From the NCBI GenBank assembly GCA_037179385.1, contig CM074189.1:20347020-20411019 (forward strand): a stretch of DNA of 64,000 nucleotides, written 5' to 3'. Below are positions 35,085-46,620 of the stretch, piece by piece. The DNA comes from Holothuria scabra (Eukaryota; Echinodermata; Holothuroidea; Aspidochirotida; Holothuriidae). Each line of letters opens with the position of its first letter. Position 1 is the stretch's first letter. The notes under the pieces were generated by a model. It worked only from the letters and a program-made list of their open reading frames with translations. It searched no databases and was not told the origin of the DNA. The position numbers and the translations under genes were made by a program.

Positions 35085-35320
35085 TGCATGGTTAAGTGGT
35101 CAGAGCATCCAACTTCCAGTCAGGAGGTCTGGACTCTTGAGTTGGAGTCCTTGAAGGGTCATACAAAAGGCTTTAAAAATGGAACCTACTGTACTGCCCT
35201 TGTGCTTGGTTATCAGCATAAGCAATGGAGTAGAAAAGACAAGTCAGTGAACCACAATTACAATATAAGGCTGTGGCCAGCACGACTTAAACCAATTGGC
35301 ATGAAACTCAGCAGCTAAAC
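35085..35320 (+). repeat. SINE copy
   Basis: The head GCATGGTTAAGTGGTCAGAG and GAGTTGGAGTCCTTG, body TATCAGCATAAGCAATGGAG and AGCACGACTTAAACCAATTG, and a worn tail. Same strand as all other copies; it lies 174 bases before the next. Confidence 0.72.
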
Positions 35321-35493
35321 TCACTGACTGATCCCCCTACTTTAATACTGTAGCTAGTGTCAGTCAGATGACATGTAAGGTAAAACCCGATGCATGTATT
35401 TACACCTGTTTCATACTGTGGTCCTCCATGCATGAACAGGTGCTTTAATAGTGTTAGTGACCTCCAATGGAATTCTAGCTGTTACAGTAAATT

Positions 35494-35745
35494 ATGGACC
35501 GCGTGTTTGGTCTAACGGTAGAGCATCTGCCTTCCACCTGGAAGACTCGGGTTCGCTCCCAAGGTAGAGTCATACCAAAGACTCTAAAAAAAGGAACCTA
35601 CTGTACTGCCATTGTTCGTGATGCTCCGCATAAGCAATGGAGTGGGGAAAACAAGCCAGTGAGCCACAGCTGGAAAAAAGGCATTGGCCGCCTCGAACTA
35701 AACCAATAGGTTGGAAACTGGGCCGTAAAACTTTATCTAACTAAC
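35494..35745 (+). repeat. Best-preserved SINE copy with tRNA-like Pol III promoter
   Basis: The head keeps an A-box-like TTGGTCTAACGGTAGAGCAT and a B-box-like CTCGGGTTCGCTCCC about 30 bases further on, with an anticodon-stem-like CTTCCACCTGGAAG between them. The body has CCGCATAAGCAATGGAGTGG and GAGCCACAGCTGG, the tail GGTTGGAAACTGGGCCGTAA, ending in CTAACTAACTAACT. This is a tRNA-derived SINE, not a tRNA gene, since the acceptor stem is not closed. It serves as the reference for the other copies. Confidence 0.85.
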
Positions 35746-38069
35746 TAACTACAGTAAATTATGGTTGTTGGTCTCGTAGCTTTTGATCTAAGAGCATTCA
35801 CACTACAAATTCTGATGGCATACATGGGATCTGATCCTCCCCTCTTAATCTGGGCTCAAATTAAGTCAAACAATCAGATCAGAATCTGACAGTCTGCGTT
35901 TACACTTTATTCAGTATTTGATCTGGTGCAGTGAATCTGACCATGAGGAGGTGAGCAGATTCAGGTGTCAAAGTCATAGCTCAGTGGAGGCCCTCAGTGT
36001 AGTAGCTATACGCCTTAAGTTTTAGATTTTCAAGGTGTGGAACATATCACACTTCTCAGGAAGTTAATGAGTGTGGTAGGTGTGCTGTTTTACTAAACCT
36101 AAATATATAAGTTTACATGAGCTCCCATCTTCAATACACGGTCAGTAAAAATTACACTCCTCAAAGTAATTTGAGGTGGGTGATGGTGTGTGATCCTACT
36201 CACACACCTCCAAATTTAAGTCCCAGTGATGTGCCCTAAAGACACTATTTTGTATGAAGCTGGACTCTTGTATTAAGGTGAATAACCAGGGATTCTACCC
36301 TAGAAATCAAATAGAGGGGGAGATGGTTTTTTAACTGCTAATACCCAAGTCCACATCGATGCTGCCTTTGGCCAAAGTTACAGGAGAGATTTTTTTTTTT
36401 TCTCAAGTAGAGGGGAGGGGGAGGGTTGGGGAAAGCTTGCTTGAACTTTAGCCAAACGATGTAATGTAGTGAGATTGCAAAAGTGTCCAGGTTTCTTTGA
36501 ATAACAAAAGAAAATAAAATCAAGAGACTGACATTTGTTTTTGTCTTTACGGAAATCAAATGGGGGGGGCGGGGATTTTACCCCTTCATCTGGAAACGGT
36601 GAAAGCATCCCCCTTTAACCCCCCTCTTTGGTGGAAAATGTGGTAACTGACTGAAAAATCCACACATATAACCTGAATGTGTGTGCTGCACTAAATCTCT
36701 TTAAATACATTTGACCTCACAGAGTGGAGAACTAGCACAAATTTCAATTAATTACGAAGGCAGTTGCATGTGCAAGCTCCCATCGATATGAAACAAGAAT
36801 CCCTTTGAAGCGATTGTGCTTTACAATGAACCAAAGACACAGATTACTTTGCCTAAGTATTGTGAGCATCTTGGAGAAATCAGATGATGGCATAGCCTTT
36901 CATTCATCATCCAGCTGGAGTCACTGTATACATCTAACGACATAACAGTGTCTCAGTCGGTGGTCATGCAGCATTCGTGTAGGTACGTGTAGCATATTCG
37001 ATGCAAAGGACTTGTCAGCATGCATAGAAACCTGTCCGTGTACAAAGTGGTTTGACAGATAAATTCCATAGAACAGGTTTTATACCCTCAATTTGAAGAA
37101 GTTACCAAGGTTGTAGCAATATTATTTGGAATAATTTAACCGGTGAACTTAATCGACAGTCATACAACAGTGGACACAGATTCCTCGATTTAATTGCATT
37201 TTTGCTGGTCATTGTGAATTTGTGTGTTTCATTTGTTTGCATAGACGTTCTTGTGAAAGAAAGCTATACAGTAGCATAGGAATTTGCTGCACAAATTGGG
37301 TGAGTAACACAGATCATGTAAAGAGCACTGGATGTTTGTGTGTATTGTAGAGAAAAAATAGGACTTGGATTGAAAACTCAATGAATTAGCTGATATGTTT
37401 TTGTTCTTCCTTTTGGTAATTTTGTTCTGGTACAGTATATGTTGCATACAGGGTCTATCTATAACCAAATTTGAATGCTGGGTAATTGTCAGATCTGGTG
37501 AAGTATTCTCACCCTATTCCCTGTGGCATCTATCCCATATTTAAGCCATTAATTTTTCTTTTTTTACATCATTTTAATTTAAGGAGTAAATTTTGGGTTT
37601 GTTTTAGGTCTCACTGGGGAGATTTCTGGTAGGTGAGGAGAGGGGTCTTCGTCTGGAGTGCTAGGTGGGAATATCAATTGCCTGTGCATCTACCTATAGC
37701 ACCACTCACTGTAGTTCCAACTCTGGTTGTTAGCAGCAGATATTTGTATCCAGCACTGGCTGTATCATATGAGAATGTCATTTCTCCTTACTTCAGGTGT
37801 ATCCTAGGGTTGTAATAGTCATGACCCTCAAGAGAGGTGCAAAAATATCTCAGAGAATCCCACAAAAGATTTAGGAGAGATAAAAAAGAAAAATTTGTTT
37901 GAGAAATTAGAAAGAGAGTTGTATGTTACTGCAAGCTTGCTGTAGTAAAAAGGAAAAATTCAGTGAAAGCAGGATTTGTTTCTTTGATTTGATGATTGCC
38001 TTCTGTTTGAATGGTTTAACATATGTTGAGTGGATCCTTCTTCCCCAATTAGTACTTAAAATTGTATCT

Positions 38070-38240
38070 ACAATCCTCGACAAAAATACATGGGACAAAC
38101 CCCGCTCCCCGTATCAATGTTGAAGTTTCAGGACGCCTTGGGCTGCCACAACATTGAATGGGGGAGTGGGGGGGATGGTGTTCCATACATTGCTTGTTTT
38201 GCTTGTTTTGTCCCATCATTTTTGTCGAGGATTGTCGGAA
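38070..38240. mobile_element. Short inverted-repeat element, copy 1 of a pair
   Basis: It begins ACAATCCTCGACAAAAATAC and ends with the inverse TTTTTGTCGAGGATTGT, with GGGACAAA/TTTGTCCC just inside. About 170 bases; a nearly identical direct copy is at 39431-39597. No target duplication is clear. Confidence 0.65.
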
Positions 38241-39430
38241 GCCTGTACAAATGTATATGAAGAAGTTTTCGGTCATGGGCAACGTAATGACAGTTGGTGA
38301 ATAAAGTTTGTGTACTTTGAAAGGAGTGATGAGAAGACAAATGTCACGGTGTTAGCATTATGAAGAACAATTGCTGCATGACAAGCTTTTAAGTGTTTCA
38401 CAGGGAAGAAATGTAACTTATCACGCATTGCGGACTTCTGTCCATATTCGGTTTTTCTAATTAGGACTGGGAAGTGATCAAAATAAGGTACCCATGGCTG
38501 GTTTAAGGTCGTTTATTTTGCCTTTATCTATTCAGAAGACCCGTTGCCGCAGGGTACCGAAGGGAGGGGGGGTTGCTTTCAAGCCAGAAATATTTCACGG
38601 GTAGGGAGGCAGATCAAAACAACCTTGAGGGGAGGGGGGAACAGATATTGCAGATAAAATACAGGACCAATGCGGCATTTTAAATTTTTGAAACCGAACT
38701 GCTACAGAAAGCTCTGAAAGTAGGCTTTATAACGCCTAATTTTTTGTTATCCCTATGTAGAACTCGTCACTGCTCCCCATTACTAAGAATGTTTCATTAG
38801 CGTTACGGTTTACCGTTGACCTCAACACGATTAACCAATTGACCTACACACTATTTCAATGACTGTCGAGGGTTAATCGTGCAAATAGAAGATCTCTCTA
38901 TTTATAGGGAACTTTCATTGTGCAAAAATGGTTAACCGTTTCATTTTTGAGAAATCTTGACGTTTATTGTCACGTTCACTACCCCTTATACTTACATATA
39001 ATTTCATCTTTAACCAGATTGTGGTTCAAATCATCATTCAATGTTTATTTATGCGAAAAAAGAGAGAATTTTGTGATTAACCGTTGGGTATATCGTGAAA
39101 TATGTTACCCCCAACCCCTAACACGAAAAATAAGATGGAAAAACTTCTTTGTTTTTTCCCCATTACAGTACCTGAAATTTTTAAAGTAAATTAAATCTCT
39201 CACCAGGCAAAGTACTATCTCCCCCTCCCCCTTCCTCGTATGAGCTACTTGAGGAAGACAAATCTTTATTCGGGCCCCCATCGCTAATCTTACACGCCAG
39301 TATACTGGTCGGACAAATTTAACTGTTACTACTTTCCTGTAGCTTGAAAAGTAAAAAGGCAACTATACTCGTTTCAGAGCATTTAAAACGAAAATTTGGA
39401 AATTCCTATACCTTTATACAGGCTTCCCAC

Positions 39431-39597
39431 AATCCTCGACAAAAGTACATGGGACAAACCCCGCTCCCCATATCAATGTTGCAGTTTCAGGACGCCTTGG
39501 GCTGCCGCAACATTGAATGGGGGAGTGGGGGGATGGTGTTCTGTACATTGCTTGTTTTGCTTGTTTTGTCCCATCATTTTTGTCGAGGATTGTAGCC
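39431..39597. mobile_element. Short inverted-repeat element, copy 2 of a pair
   Basis: Same termini (ACAATCCTCGACAAAA and its inverse) and the same interior as copy 1, in the same orientation and about 95 percent alike by eye. Its left flank (TATACAGGCTTCC) resembles the inverse of copy 1's right flank (GGAAGCCTGTACA). The real unit may therefore be larger than the 170-base core. Confidence 0.65.
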
Positions 39598-41314
39598 ACG
39601 GACTTCCTATACATGGACAGGGCATACTGTACGGCACATTGTCGCTACCGTAGTGGGAGAAAAAGGTCACCAAAATGGCCGTCTGCTATGGTTTTGTGTG
39701 AAAGTTTGGACTTGCTCAGGTATATCGCTATATTTTGCAAGAAAGTTGAAATATTTTTGAAATATGGCAATTAGTTAAGGTCAAAATAACTTCACCTATT
39801 GCAGGAATATGATATTTTTCCACATTCAAGTTTAACTTTAGCTTGAAATATTACAGAGTCGTCTTCAAATTCGATGTTCAGGGCGGCCATCTTGGTGCGC
39901 CTTTTTTTGTCACAGTCGGTGGGGACCAGCTTCGGATAGGACGTACACGTTACATGCCATGGCCATAAGTCCATTTATCTAGCCTACAGTATATGTATTG
40001 TAACTTTAGATGGAGTAAAAAGTCCAGTTTCAGACTGCCTCTATACCACTTTTCCCAGGGTTCAGTGTTCCTAAGGTTTGATAGTCCCCATTTTGGTATT
40101 TTTTCAATGGTTGTCAATGATTACAAGGTTTGCTGTCTTAAATGCATTATAATGTCACGTAGCAAAAAGTGCGCCCTCCTTTAATTGGGGGCAAAGCAAA
40201 ACAACACCAATCTTACAAATTCAGACAGCTGATTTGTCAACCAGTTGAATACGTGCATACTGTAGTCTGCTACAGGTACAGGGAGAATTCTTATGAGTGC
40301 TGCCACATGTTCCATTGTTTTGCCCCTTAGGATGAGGTTTAATACTTCTCAGGTCCAATGAAGTAGCAGGTCCATGCTCATGCTACAAGCAAAATGTAAC
40401 CATTAATTACTCACTCGTAAAATATTTGTATTAAAGAATATTGGTGTTGTTCATGATTGACCATTTTGTCATTAGTATAAGAAGAAATGGTACAACTTGC
40501 AAAAATTTGGTGAATTTTATAAACCAACTGAATGAAATACAGATACTTCAAAACTGTATGATTCTCATTGCACATATACACACACACACTTTCAATACAA
40601 ACCTTTCCACATCAGCAGGGAATAATTTATCATTCAAATTTTGGGTAGCAGTTTTGAAGATTTATGATTTTTGAAATCTTTGGACCATTGTTTGTGAAAA
40701 TGCAAGGGTTATGCACAAGAAAAATTGCTACACAATTTTCCATTCGTTTAGTAACTTAATTGGCCTGTTTGTGTAGCAAATAGTGGTGCGATACTGGATA
40801 AATTAATACCTGCATCACTGTTTAAAATACAATGATGAACATGTATTGTACACTATAACCACAGCAAGTCAACAGTAGGTCTTTATGGCCAGAAGCATCA
40901 TCACTGTAAAGTATCTTGCATCGTCGCACAGCTCCCTCACTGCATACTGTGTAAAAGGCCACCTTCATTGGATGATCTGAGCCATAGTACTGCTTCATTA
41001 ACTTTGAACTTCGTAGTTATATTTATCTCTGTGACTAGATTTGAAGTTGACATTTGTAGTACATCATTCCAAAGTTTCATGACATTAAGACATTAGTGAT
41101 GATTGGTAAAATTGAAAGAAATTAGGACAGGGTGTCAATTAAACTACATGTTAAAAACAATCGATCCTTTTTTATAGCAAAATTGCAATGGATTGTGGGA
41201 TAAGAATTTTGGTTCAACATCTTACTCAATGGTACAGTATTTGGTTTTGGCAAAATATGATGAACACCAAAATTGCATCCCATAATTCTTTGTACTTGCT
41301 ATTTGGAGAATGGT

Positions 41315-41538
41315 CTATAGAGGCTTTGCAATTGCGTCACAGAACCGCCATGCTGGAGGACATTCATGCCAAGTACACGCCCCTTTTTGCCGAACGCACT
41401 GCACAGTGTGCACTGTGATATGCATGGTGTGTACAAATTCAATGAGCAAGCGCATCCCGTATGGTTCACTATGTAGTTACATGTACTTCAACATGGCCGC
41501 CGGAGAGTATTATGACGTCATGTGAAAAGCCTCTATAG
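41315..41538. mobile_element. MITE with CTATAGAGGCTTT termini
   Basis: It begins CTATAGAGGCTTTGCAATTG; the right end read in reverse is CTATAGAGGCTTTTCACATG. Inside the arms are GCGTCA on the left and TGACGTCA (41513-41520) on the right, plus CCGCCATG and CATGGCCGCC. 224 bases, non-coding; target duplication unresolved. Confidence 0.6.
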
Positions 41539-42553
41539 TATCATCAGTTGTGGTTTGAGTGCATGACACAGTACATGTTGCTCAAGGAGGGTGATGTAAA
41601 GTAAAGTACAGTAGGTAATGTCACCTAGTCATAAATGTTTCAGCAATTAGACATGTAAATTACCTCATTGTACTGTAAGGTTTCATGAGGTTATGAAATT
41701 AATAGCGTAATGAATGGTGAACTTGGAAGAAAGTAGGACTGTGGGTCAAACTATGCATGTTAGAACAATGGTAACATCAGTTGGGGTGTGAGAGACCTTG
41801 TTGTACAGTAGGGTCAATGTTAAAGTAGGTCATGTTGCATCATCATAAAAACAATGATGAAACATCAGGCATTGTTGCTTGTCAATCTACATAATGGCCA
41901 CTTAATTCTTACTGTACCTCATGTGTTTTACAAATGGACTGTCTCGTTTACAGCGGAATCTTATCTGGTAATGTACAGTATTCGTGAGTCACTATCCCCC
42001 AATGGAGATTGTCTCACCACTTAAGTTCTGGTAAAAGAGACACATGGTAGGCTATAAATGAGCATGCATACAATTAGCAAAGTATCTAGTGAAGTTATGA
42101 CACATATGTGTAATTTACTTAAATACAGCCTGTTTAGGCTCTGCTAAAAATATTGGGTAAAAATACCACCAACACTGGGCATGGATGTGAAATTATTGAA
42201 ACTGGAATTAAAGTTTGCCAGATTATATAGACCTAAACAAGATTTGTCCTCACATTGAAATATATATATATTGAAGCCCATTTAAAATATTGTACAACAG
42301 TTTCCCACATTGTGAAATACACGTTACCTTGGCAAGCCTTGAGTGTAAGAGTTTACAGGCGTAGTACAAATTGCTTGAGTCCTCAAGAAAGTAAGGAGTG
42401 TTGTTTAAACTTCATTAGATTTAAATACAAAACATACCATTATCATCTCTGTTTGCAAAAAATCACCCTCCTCATGGTGATATGAGGAGGGTGATGGTAT
42501 GCCATGGCACACTTTAAAATTCAAGGCCTGCTGAGAGGTAATACATATTTTTA

Positions 42554-42555
<2 letters not shown>

Positions 42556-42590
<35 letters not shown>

Positions 42591-42605
42591 TTGTTTGTTT
42601 GTTTG
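42556..42605 (+). repeat. (GTCT)n / (GTTT)n microsatellite
   Basis: About seven units of TGTC followed by five of TGTT, then a T run. A compound tetranucleotide repeat, likely length-polymorphic. Confidence 0.9.
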
Positions 42606-42959
42606 GTTTTTTTTTTGTTGTTTTGTGTTGAAGCTCATGGCAATTGTGTGTTTAATAAAGTCATGGAAGGGTCATGGAAATTTTCTCTAAATGACATTGT
42701 TCCATTCTTGCTTGTAATTTGAAAGTATATATGCACATTCAGCATACAGGTACAGTGTTATTATCTACAAATTGTTTGTAACTGTCAAGAGGATTGATCA
42801 TGAAAATTCTTGGGTTCTGGGAAAGCCATGGAGAATTCATGAAAATTGATTTGATAGAAAGGGCAGTCCTGATTCCTGCATACAGTACTTTGTGCATAAA
42901 GGAGCATAGCTTTTTCTAGTCCCCAGCAGTTGGCAGACAAGGGAACAACAGCCACTTTC

Positions 42960-43650
42960 CACTGGGGTGCAATTAGTATTTTTCTCAGCTGTTGTCAGTA
43001 GAGATGAAAATTCCCTTGATATGTAATTAGATCAAAATTAACTAATTAGCCTATGAAAGGAGCTCTACAGCTATGCTGGAGTAAAAAGTTTTCGTTCCTT
43101 TCTTATAGTCTGGACACAAGGCTGCACCCTTAATGTTCCCAGTGGATTGGTTGTAATCACATGGCTGTTCAGAATATTCATCAGGAACACAATTGGGTAG
43201 AATAATTTATCTGCCAACCACTGGGGACTATAATTTATACAGAAAAAGCTTTGTTCTCTGAAGGTTTTCAGTTTAGAAACCACCCACCTAATAATTTGAA
43301 AGAAATCTCTTTAATTTTCTAGAAGTCAATTTTGGTACAGCAATTAACATTTCTCTCTGTTGTTTTCAGTAGAAATGAAAATTCCCTTGATATGTAATTA
43401 GAGCAAAATTACCTGTAAAGAGCAGTATGTCTTCGTTTTGTTGTTTTATGTTTATTTTCGTTAAGGGGGTACTGTACCTCCTACAGTTCTATGATTCAGA
43501 ATCCAACCACCTGATAATTTGAAACGCATAGATCTCCTTGATTTACCAGAAGTCAATTTTAGTACAACAGTTAGTTATAAGCTAACTCTCTGTTGCATCA
43601 TTAGACACCCTATTGATATGTAGCAAAATTAGGTGCCCTTCCATGACTTT
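42960..43650. repeat. Degenerate tandem repeat of about 250-370 bases
   Basis: GAAAATTCCCTTGATATGTAATTAGA occurs near 43008 and again near 43376. The blocks ACCCACCTAATAATTTGAAA and CCAACCACCTGATAATTTGAAA recur with AGAAGTCAATTTT after them (43290 and 43510). At least two and perhaps three diverged units. The sequence just before the piggyBac-like pair (TTAAGGGGGTAC at 43463) also recurs just after it at 44278. Confidence 0.5.
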
Positions 43651-43665
43651 GCTGTGTTGTTAGCC

Positions 43666-43924
43666 TTAACCCTTTAGCGTTGTTTGGGTCCTTTTGGACC
43701 CATGCTGAGAGCTCGGCTGTCACACATCTTTACTGTTTCACGCAGAGCTCGAAACTGCGAGTAGCTACCCGAAAATTCGGCCACATGAGCGAGAGAGACA
43801 ATAGTTTAAGGTCACGGGGTCAATGGCCTACGGAAGCACATGCGGGGCGGGCTACGTCCGCTTTTCCGCCCAATCCCGAGGCGCGCAAATATGCCCTGAT
43901 CGGAGCACAACGGTAAAGGTTTAA
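43666..43924. mobile_element. piggyBac-like MITE, copy 1
   Basis: It begins TTAACCCTTTAGCGTTGT and ends ACAACGGTAAAGGTTTAA: TTAA at each edge and short inverted CCCTTT/AAAGG termini, the piggyBac signature. A hairpin GGGTCCTTTTGGACCC follows the left end. 259 bases including both TTAA sites, with no transposase. Confidence 0.75.
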
Positions 43925-44017
43925 GCTAAAATATCTGCACCACTCGGCTAAAGGTTTACGTGCACACGCAGAGACAGTGGCATCAGCTTTGCAGTAAACA
44001 TACTCCACAGGCTTAGT

Positions 44018-44281
44018 TTAACCCTTTAACATTGTTTGGGTCCTTTTGGACCCATGCTGAGAGCTCAGCTGTCACACATCTTTACTGTATCACGCGGAGC
44101 TCGAAACTGCGAGTACTGTAGCTACCCGAAAATTCGGCCACAAGAGCGAGAGAGACAATAGTTTAGGGTCACGGGGTCAATGGCCAACGGAAGCCCATGC
44201 GGGGTGGGCTACGTCCGCTTTTCCGCCCAATCCCAAGGTGCGCAAATATGCCCCGATCGGAGCACAACGGTAAAGGGTTAA
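44018..44281. mobile_element. piggyBac-like MITE, copy 2, same orientation
   Basis: It begins TTAACCCTTTAACATTGT and ends ACAACGGTAAAGGGTTAA with TTAA on both sides. It carries the same GGGTCCTTTTGGACCC hairpin and interior as copy 1, about 95 percent alike by eye, and lies 93 bases away. Either a segmental duplication or two close insertions. Confidence 0.77.
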
Positions 44282-45261
44282 GGGGGTACCACCTACAGTG
44301 TAAAACTGTACATTTCCATAATTTCCGTTCAAAATAATTAGCCCATACTGTATATTACAAAATATTTTGTTTTGTAACCCCAAATCTGACTACAAGGTAC
44401 AGTTGCATGCAGTGTAGTATTTATCAGAGGAACAGTGCACACTTTGTATCAACTCATCATGATGTCATTGTTGTACCATGCAAATTAATTATGGTCTTTG
44501 TATTTCTTTGTTTTTCTGAAAGTTAATACATCTTGTACCAAGGTGTGATGGCACTCTTACTTATATGGGGTTTGCAACTAACTGTGAAGCCCATCTACAG
44601 TATGCGTGTGCACCATGCTATGCAAGCAAACAGGAAGTGCTATAGGTCATAAAAACATTTTTAATTCTTAAGGGAAACAAAGCAGGTAATGTGAGTCGCA
44701 CAATAAGAAAGTCACAAATTATTGCTCAATGGACTAATTTGTTTTCAGTGAATAAATTTTAACATTATCTTGGCTCAAGACTGTCCTATGAAAATGGGAG
44801 TTGAACTGCTAAGTAAGTTTAAGAATTTGTTTTTCATGCATTTATACTGTACATTATATATTTTTTGACTGGCAGTTATACTTCAAGTCTTGCTAGTGTT
44901 CAGGTGACCCCAATCCTATTGATGTTATAAAGTTCTGCATAGGCATGAACAAAGAACTTAACTGGCTTTCTACATTATTCAGTGAGGGAATAAAATTTTA
45001 GGGATACCATTGAACAGTTCTTTTCATATTTAGGGCTCCAAACTGTAGCGATTTACATAGTCGAGATGGGGCCTTACAAGCTGTTTTTAAATTCAGTACA
45101 ATTTGTGGACCAATGTTACTGGCAGGGAGCCCAGCTGGCTAACTCATGTAACCTTTACAGTAATGACAATGCCAAGATCATTCTCTAAAGTCAGTCCCCA
45201 CTCGCCACTTTCAAAAGTGTCTATGGTTGGGTTTAAAAGAATTACTGTAGGGACCTTGTAC

Positions 45262-45831
45262 CAGGAATTCAGCCAGAAACACAAAATGAGGGGGGGGATT
45301 GATTACTGATCAAAGGCCTGGGAGCCAATTTTCAAGTGTGGGGGCTAACCACTGAAGTGGCCCACTATGTCTAATAAAATAAATGTAGTTTAAGGAGGCC
45401 CAAAATGCAGTTCATGGCGGCCCAAAATGCAGTTTATGGTGGCCCAAAATGCAGTTTATGGCGGCCCAAGATGTCCACAGCAAAAAAAAGAGCAGGGACT
45501 AAAGCTCCCCTAGCCAGCTGTCTTCGCAGTCCCTGCTGAAAAACCACAAGTCCAAATTGAGTATGTCCTACATTAGAGTTAAAAGTGGGTTCAGGGGGAC
45601 AAGAGCTTGTTTCAAGGTCCATGTAAGGTGTAATTTGAGGAGTTTTAAAGGCCATTTATTTGTGGAAGTTCAAAAATTGATGAAAAAGTCTCCTCTAGCT
45701 CTTTTAAAAGGAAACCAAGATATTGACAGTATTTTATTTTTTATGGAAATGAAAAGGGGGCATTTTACCTACCTTTTGAAAAGGGGGGAGGGCAAATGCA
45801 ACCTTTTGCTCCTCTGATGTTAGAAACACAG
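45262..45831. mobile_element. Copy of hAT-like family R with a nested insertion
   Basis: It begins CAGGAATTCAGCCAGAAACAC, matching the inverse of the right end of the intact copy at 57891-58225, and its blocks follow that copy in reverse. The right end (CTCTGATGTTAGAAACACAG) is worn. The segment from about 45310 to 45535 is absent from the intact copy, so it is a later insertion. Confidence 0.5.
45311..45535 (-). repeat. Nested element S, copy 1, with GGCCCAAAATGCAGTTTATG units
   Basis: The segment holds four imperfect tandem units built on GGCCCAAAATGCAGTTTATG (45399-45470). It runs from GGCCTGGGAGCCAATTTTCA to CGCAGTCCCTG. It recurs inverted at 46462-46620. It interrupts repeat R. Confidence 0.5.
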
Positions 45832-46461
45832 CTGCCTACAGTATATGTGGCAGCCCCCTGGTTGTAACAGCATACTGTATATGAATGAACTTCGGCAGAG
45901 AAAAACGTTCAAGTGAAACTTCAAAGCTGAATGAATTTTCCATATAGTGTTTCTTGCTTTGTATGTGAAATAAAAAAACAGTTTAACAGGAAGGAAACTC
46001 CTGAAACATGACATTCTAATCGGAAAGATGGTTTATTTTTTAGTTTGTATGAAAAGAAGTAGCTACAGTGTATACATATCTGCATGATGGTGTGTGAATG
46101 CACATGTGCATATATTTTACCATTTCTCATACAGTTGATAAGTGTAGGTTGATATGGCAGGATACTTCATCCTCAAAGGAAGAAACCTATTATTTTTGGT
46201 GGGAGGTCAAAGGTCTCATGGTTGTCTTCACTGAACATTTTGTTGCATCTTTCAACTGTATTTTAAGCTTACTGTGAAGATATACACACACCCTTTAAGT
46301 ACTGTTTCTTGAGATATCATCTGTACTTGTCATGTGAACAGATACGTTTTACAGCTCTAGCAGAATTTTGCAGAGGTTGAAGTACATTGACGTTTGGGGT
46401 CAGTGGAAGTCAAACTCTGAAAACTTATTTACACAGCAATTCAAGATCTAAGACAAGTATC

Positions 46462-46620
46462 AGGGACCAGAGAGATGGGGGGGGGGGATTAGGGGAGCTT
46501 TAGCCACCACATTTTTTTGCTGTGGGCATTTTGGGCCGCCTTAAACTGCATTTATTCTATTGGGCATATTGGGCCGCTACGATGATTAGCCCCCACACTT
46601 CAAAATTGGCTCCGCGGCCC
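46462..46620 (+). repeat. Element S, copy 2, inverted relative to copy 1
   Basis: It begins CAGGGACCAGAGAGATGG and ends CAAAATTGGCTCCGCGGCCC. It shares TAGGGGAGCTTTAG, TTTTTTTGCTGTGGGCA and GGGCCGCC with the inverse of copy 1. Together the copies make an inverted pair 1.3 kb wide. Confidence 0.5.

Noticed and set aside
35520..35573. tRNA gene
   Set aside because: A-box and B-box-like sequence and a hairpin are present, but the acceptor stem does not close and a SINE body follows; it is the SINE head.
42556..42605. CRISPR-like array
   Set aside because: Perfect tetranucleotide repeat with no spacers, in eukaryotic DNA.
42405..42722. Frames with repeated VCLSVCLS or TDRQTDRQ
   Set aside because: Translations of the GTCT microsatellite.
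43680..44383. Frames across the piggyBac-like pair
   Set aside because: The same peptide-like string appears in both copies because the DNA is repeated; no transposase motif.
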